Of a stretch of DNA of 64,000 nucleotides, positions 60,601 to 64,000 are shown in pieces; position 1 is the first letter of the stretch; every line of letters starts with the position of its first letter. The notes beneath the pieces were generated by a model that saw only the letters and a list, made by a program, of their open reading frames with translations, did no database searches and was not told the origin of the DNA. This stretch comes from Nemania diffusa (Eukaryota; Ascomycota; Sordariomycetes; Xylariales; Xylariaceae): NCBI GenBank assembly GCA_038501195.1, contig JBBPUQ010000003.1:4928501-4992500 (forward strand), read 5' to 3'. A program made the position numbers and the translations under genes.

Positions 60601-62288
60601 CGGCAGCGATCTCACTGCTTGCGACACCCCACAGCTTCCCTAGGAGTGCCATGGCTTCCACACGCACAGAGGACCTTTTATCTCGGCATCGATCAGCAAG
60701 CGTAAACAACACTGATCCTTCTTTAGTAATACCCCCAAGTGCTGCCAATTTCAGTACAATATCGCGGAAGCTGAATGTTTCTATCGCTGTAACTGCGGCC
60801 AGACGCACTTTCTCATCATTGTCGTTAAGTTTGTCACGTAGACCAGTAATAAAAACTGATTCGTCCTCTCGACTCAGTCCAATACCACCAGCTGATGTCG
60901 ACACGATATAGCCTACACCCGCCGTCCATGCAGCACGAATTAAGGGAGACTTATCGTTCTTTCTTCCGACGAAGTTCTGAAATGCCTGGGGATGAGTCTG
61001 GGCGAAAGAGAGAGGTGAAATAGGGGTCGTCAATATGCTTGCTGCTGGATGATCCGGTACTTCGTCACTTAATTTCAGCGTAGGATAAGCTGCTGGATCT
61101 AGAACGGGGGGTGGTGGGGGTCCAGCGGCCCCGATTCCTGAAATCATGTCTCCCAATGTTTCAGTAGCCAGTAGACGTAAAGACACGTTGTCGGCGGACA
61201 ATTCGGCATCAACTTGAGGTATTACATTGGGAAGCACGGTTGGCGCCGCCCTCCAAAGCTCACGCATAAGTTGATGAGCTTTCCGTAACTCCTTGAAGTC
61301 GGCCTCTGAAGGCCCAGAAGGCGCCGCCTCGTCATCTGACTGCTCATCATCCTTTTGCCCATTTGTATGACCTCCCTTTCCGGACACATCCATGATCACG
61401 TCACTGAAATATTGTCCCACGTAACGTGCCATTCTGTCAGGGCAAGAGTTACAAACAGTTTTCGCCATGACATATGCCTCTGGCTCTTCTTTCGGTAACA
61501 AGGTTGTTTGGGTTCCATTAGGGTCCGTCTTTTCTCTGTGGCCACCGCGTGGAGCAGCTCGGAGGAATTGAGCCATTATGACATCCAACACAGAAGGCGG
61601 TAATGAAGCGCTTTCGTCAATCAAGATTACCATAACTTCCGTCATGTGAAACTCGACATCTTTCGCTACCTGTTCACCTGATGAAGACTTATAAGATCCA
61701 GAGATGCCATCAAAAAAGGTAGAGAATAGCTCAAGCAAGAGCTCCTCAGAATTGTTGACATCGTTTATCAAAAGAATGCTCTTAACATCGGCGAGCGAGG
61801 CGAGGGCGTATTTGTGTTGGGTGTTGTACGCATGCGATGGGTTCCACAAGGCAGGGAGTATAACTCTGACGAAAAGGGTAAATATTTCCTAGAGGCAATA
61901 CATATCAGTATGGGTTCCAGTTGCTTATATGCAGATGCACTAAGCTCACCTTGAGTTGCTTGGGAGTGAAAGGAGCCTCGGGGGCACACAACTTAAGAAT
62001 GTCTACGAGACACGCTGCAACGTATGCTTTTACTCCGGGCTCCTTGTGCGCCAACAGGTGGTGGGACGCAAGATCCTTGGCGACGCCGTGGAGGGAATCC
62101 TTGTCGACAGTTTCCTGGTCCATATCGGCCAGCTCTTTGGAGAGTTTCTCTAGGCGGCGCAAGAGCTCGCCGGTCGCAATTGGTTTCCCGGCGCGCCATG
62201 ATAACTGCTCCTTGAACTGAAGTGACACCAGCTCTTCTTCCATCTCCTGATCATCTTCCTCCACAGGCTGCTCCCGGTGTCGCGCCAT
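57610..62288 (-). CDS. PDS5: Sister-chromatid cohesion protein Pds5
   Basis: Inferred exons on the minus strand: 62288-61950, 61888-58448, 58374-57610; introns of 61 and 73 bp, all in phase 0; 1514 residues, normal for fungal Pds5. The N-terminal part contains L-L-R-R-L-E-K-L-S-K-E-L and V-K-A-Y-V-A-A-C-L-V-D-I-L-K-L-C-A-P-E-A-P-F, a hallmark of the family, followed by about 1100 residues of HEAT-like helical repeats. The C-terminal exon is a disordered tail: a basic Lys/Ser/Pro-rich stretch, an acidic Asp/Glu-rich stretch, and a final basic Thr/Arg-rich segment. Pds5 binds the cohesin ring through Scc1 and regulates cohesion establishment, Wapl-dependent release and loop size. Start ATG at 62288 begins M-A-R-H-R-E-Q. 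Confidence 0.96.
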
Positions 62289-64000
62289 AACGAGCCCCGC
62301 GTAATATGGTCGGGACTTGTTTATGTATTCCGAGGCTTATGGTAAGGGGTGTGCGACGAGGAGTGAAGGTGTGGTTTCCGGCTGTGTACAGACCGGGGGC
62401 GGGGCTCGACAGGATAGACGGATGGAAGGAAGATCTCAGCGCGCCGCAAAGTAACGAATGTATGAATGCAGTGCAAACTAAACGCGATGACACAACTGAA
62501 GGTGAAATGGATTGACTCAAGTGGATGATGTTTTGAGATCCTAAAAGTGCTGGCGCTGGTGGATTGGCAGGCTAAGAGAACAGCGTGTGGTGAGACTTGA
62601 CGAGGTCATCGCCAGCTTGCGACTGTGTTCGAGGTTGTTCAGTCCTATCCCCGTCTTTTTTGGGCGACCTGCTACGCGACTTCAGTGAATGGCGCGCTAA
62701 GCCGGACAATAACGCATGTTTGCTCTCTAGTCGGGTATCGGGGCCGTTCCTATGCAGCAGTTAGATACCTAGGTACATATGTACTTAGGAACAAGTGGAT
62801 GTTTACAGCTGTGAAAGGTACCCACAGCCCACTGTACCTTATGTACCTAGGTCCACCATCCTTATTAGGCATGCTTCAAATACCAGGTACTTACCTATGG
62901 ACCTATATAGAATATTACTACTACAGAGTACATCGCAATGAATTGGACGATATAGATTTTATCATAACAGAACCAGGTCGTTCGTGATCATCAGACTTAA
63001 CATATTGTGATAAGGTGTGTGATTAAGCCACACAGGCCACATGCCTGTGGCTGTGCTACTAGCTATGAAGGGGGAGTCTCTAGCTCCATTCCCACTATTT
63101 CTAAAGAATTGCCCAGGTGAAGTTGAGAAATCTCTGGAAGCCCTATTGTCAGACGTCCAGAGTGCAGTGTATATTGCACATGTTCAGCTTTACTAGAGCA
63201 GTTCTTCCCTACCAGCCAGTGTGCGTATTATAAATTAACCTGTGATATTTTACTAGAACAAGGTAGTTCACGTTGGAGTCGATGTAGGTACTCTGATTTC
63301 ATATTCAAAAGAAGTGGTGTTCAAATATCAGCAATGATCAAGAGGTTTGTTTCCCTGCGATATGTTAACCTATTTGCTCTCGGCTTTCATGCCATCTTGC
63401 AAACTATCAATAAATAAAGGTGACAGACCAGATTGGCAGACTACCTTGCCCTCCTCACACCACTATTCACCAAGTCCAAGCCCACATTTTAGGGGTAAAG
63501 GCTACGCAGCAGCCTGAGGCTTCCCAAAATATTCTATCAGCCCCTTTAACGAGAATGCCAGCTTTTGTTGAGAAAGTATGCGGTATTCAATATATGTGGC
63601 CTACTACCACTTATTACCGAGACATCTCCTTCAAATAATCGTGATTGACAGGAGGGAAGACATCCTCAATATGTTTTCCGATAAGTCCTAGCGACCGGGG
63701 GTCACAATTTCCATCGTCTTCCTGTCGTCTAACGAAACCATCCTATGGCCTGCTCTAATGTACTCCACTAGGACTGCATCATGGAGGTGACTGTGTACAC
63801 ACATAGCTTCCAGCCACTGCAGAACCGAGACGAGACGGCACTGTTTCACGGGGGCATCGAGACCCGACCAGGATTGAGAGATGTTTGCCAAGCTAATCGT
63901 TGTCGGGTTTCTGATATGAAAGAACTAGGCCGCACCGGCCGACCATGTCTCCTACGTGTTGGCGAGGTGCGTGATGGCAGACGCGACATAGGCCGGAGGA
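62289..64000. other. Pds5 upstream region and right end of the window, no supported gene
   Basis: 62625-62987 (plus, no ATG) is open but Tyr/Gly-rich and spans TACCTAGGTA palindromes (62766-62775; near match 62844-62853), so it is unlikely to be coding. 63688-63891 (minus) is open without an ATG and has a protein-like composition; it may be the last exon of a gene beyond the window, but I do not recognise it. Confidence 0.4.

Noticed and set aside
62625..62987. 120-codon plus-strand ORF upstream of PDS5
   Set aside because: No ATG start, and its sequence is shaped by TACCTAGGTA-type repeats.
1..64000. tRNA or rRNA genes, CRISPR arrays, prokaryotic-style operons
   Set aside because: No cloverleaf with a B-box, no rRNA segment and no regularly spaced repeat array was seen; the intron-rich genes are eukaryotic.

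Overview
The window looks like a chromosome segment of a filamentous ascomycete (Pezizomycotina). Most genes carry several short introns of 47-100 bp with GTRNGY-type donors, CTAAC/CTGAC-like branch sites and YAG acceptors. The gene set is typical of such fungi: DMATS prenyltransferase, microsomal P450, AN1-finger phosphotransferase, F-box protein, HET-domain relic. Repeated DNA shows heavy C-to-T/G-to-A decay of the kind left by repeat-induced point mutation (RIP). I cannot name the genus.

Layout. 1-8.4 kb is a sparse accessory zone. It holds a hAT-like MITE (1393-1987), a solo LTR (2259-2453, 5-bp target duplication), a small two-exon gene of unknown function (4318-4608) and an intact class-3 lipase (6842-7972). 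8.44-29.50 kb is one extremely AT-rich block without genes. I resolve it as three nested, RIP-destroyed LTR retrotransposons: an outer element with 170-bp LTRs at 8442-8611 and about 29328-29497, into which two further elements of about 7 kb inserted (10345-17377, TSD TTAGT; 17996-25146, TSD AGTTT). Both inner elements keep the shadow of a Ty3/gypsy reverse transcriptase YxDD box mutated to Y-I-N-N.

30.3-34.7 kb, at the edge of the block, is a divergent pair: a DMATS-type aromatic prenyltransferase with an unusual N-terminal membrane segment, and an eight-exon cytochrome P450. Together they look like a minimal secondary-metabolite locus. 36-52 kb is gene-bearing accessory DNA: a GNAT acetyltransferase, a broken actinoporin-like gene, a zinc-finger/APH kinase, a fructosamine-kinase-like gene convergent with and overlapping a DHA1 drug transporter, an F-box gene, an aldehyde dehydrogenase with a possible alternative mitochondrial leader exon, and a FRM2/HBN1-type nitroreductase. 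51.6-55.5 kb is another relic zone, with a second solo LTR of the same family and a HET-domain pseudogene carrying RIP-type stops. 55.5-62.3 kb is conserved core genome: mRNA guanylyltransferase (Ceg1-like) and cohesin regulator Pds5, convergent. The last 1.7 kb has no gene I can support.

Taken together the window runs from a transposon graveyard through a metabolite/detoxification zone into housekeeping genes. Exon structures were inferred by hand from splice signals and reading frame and were not tested against transcripts.
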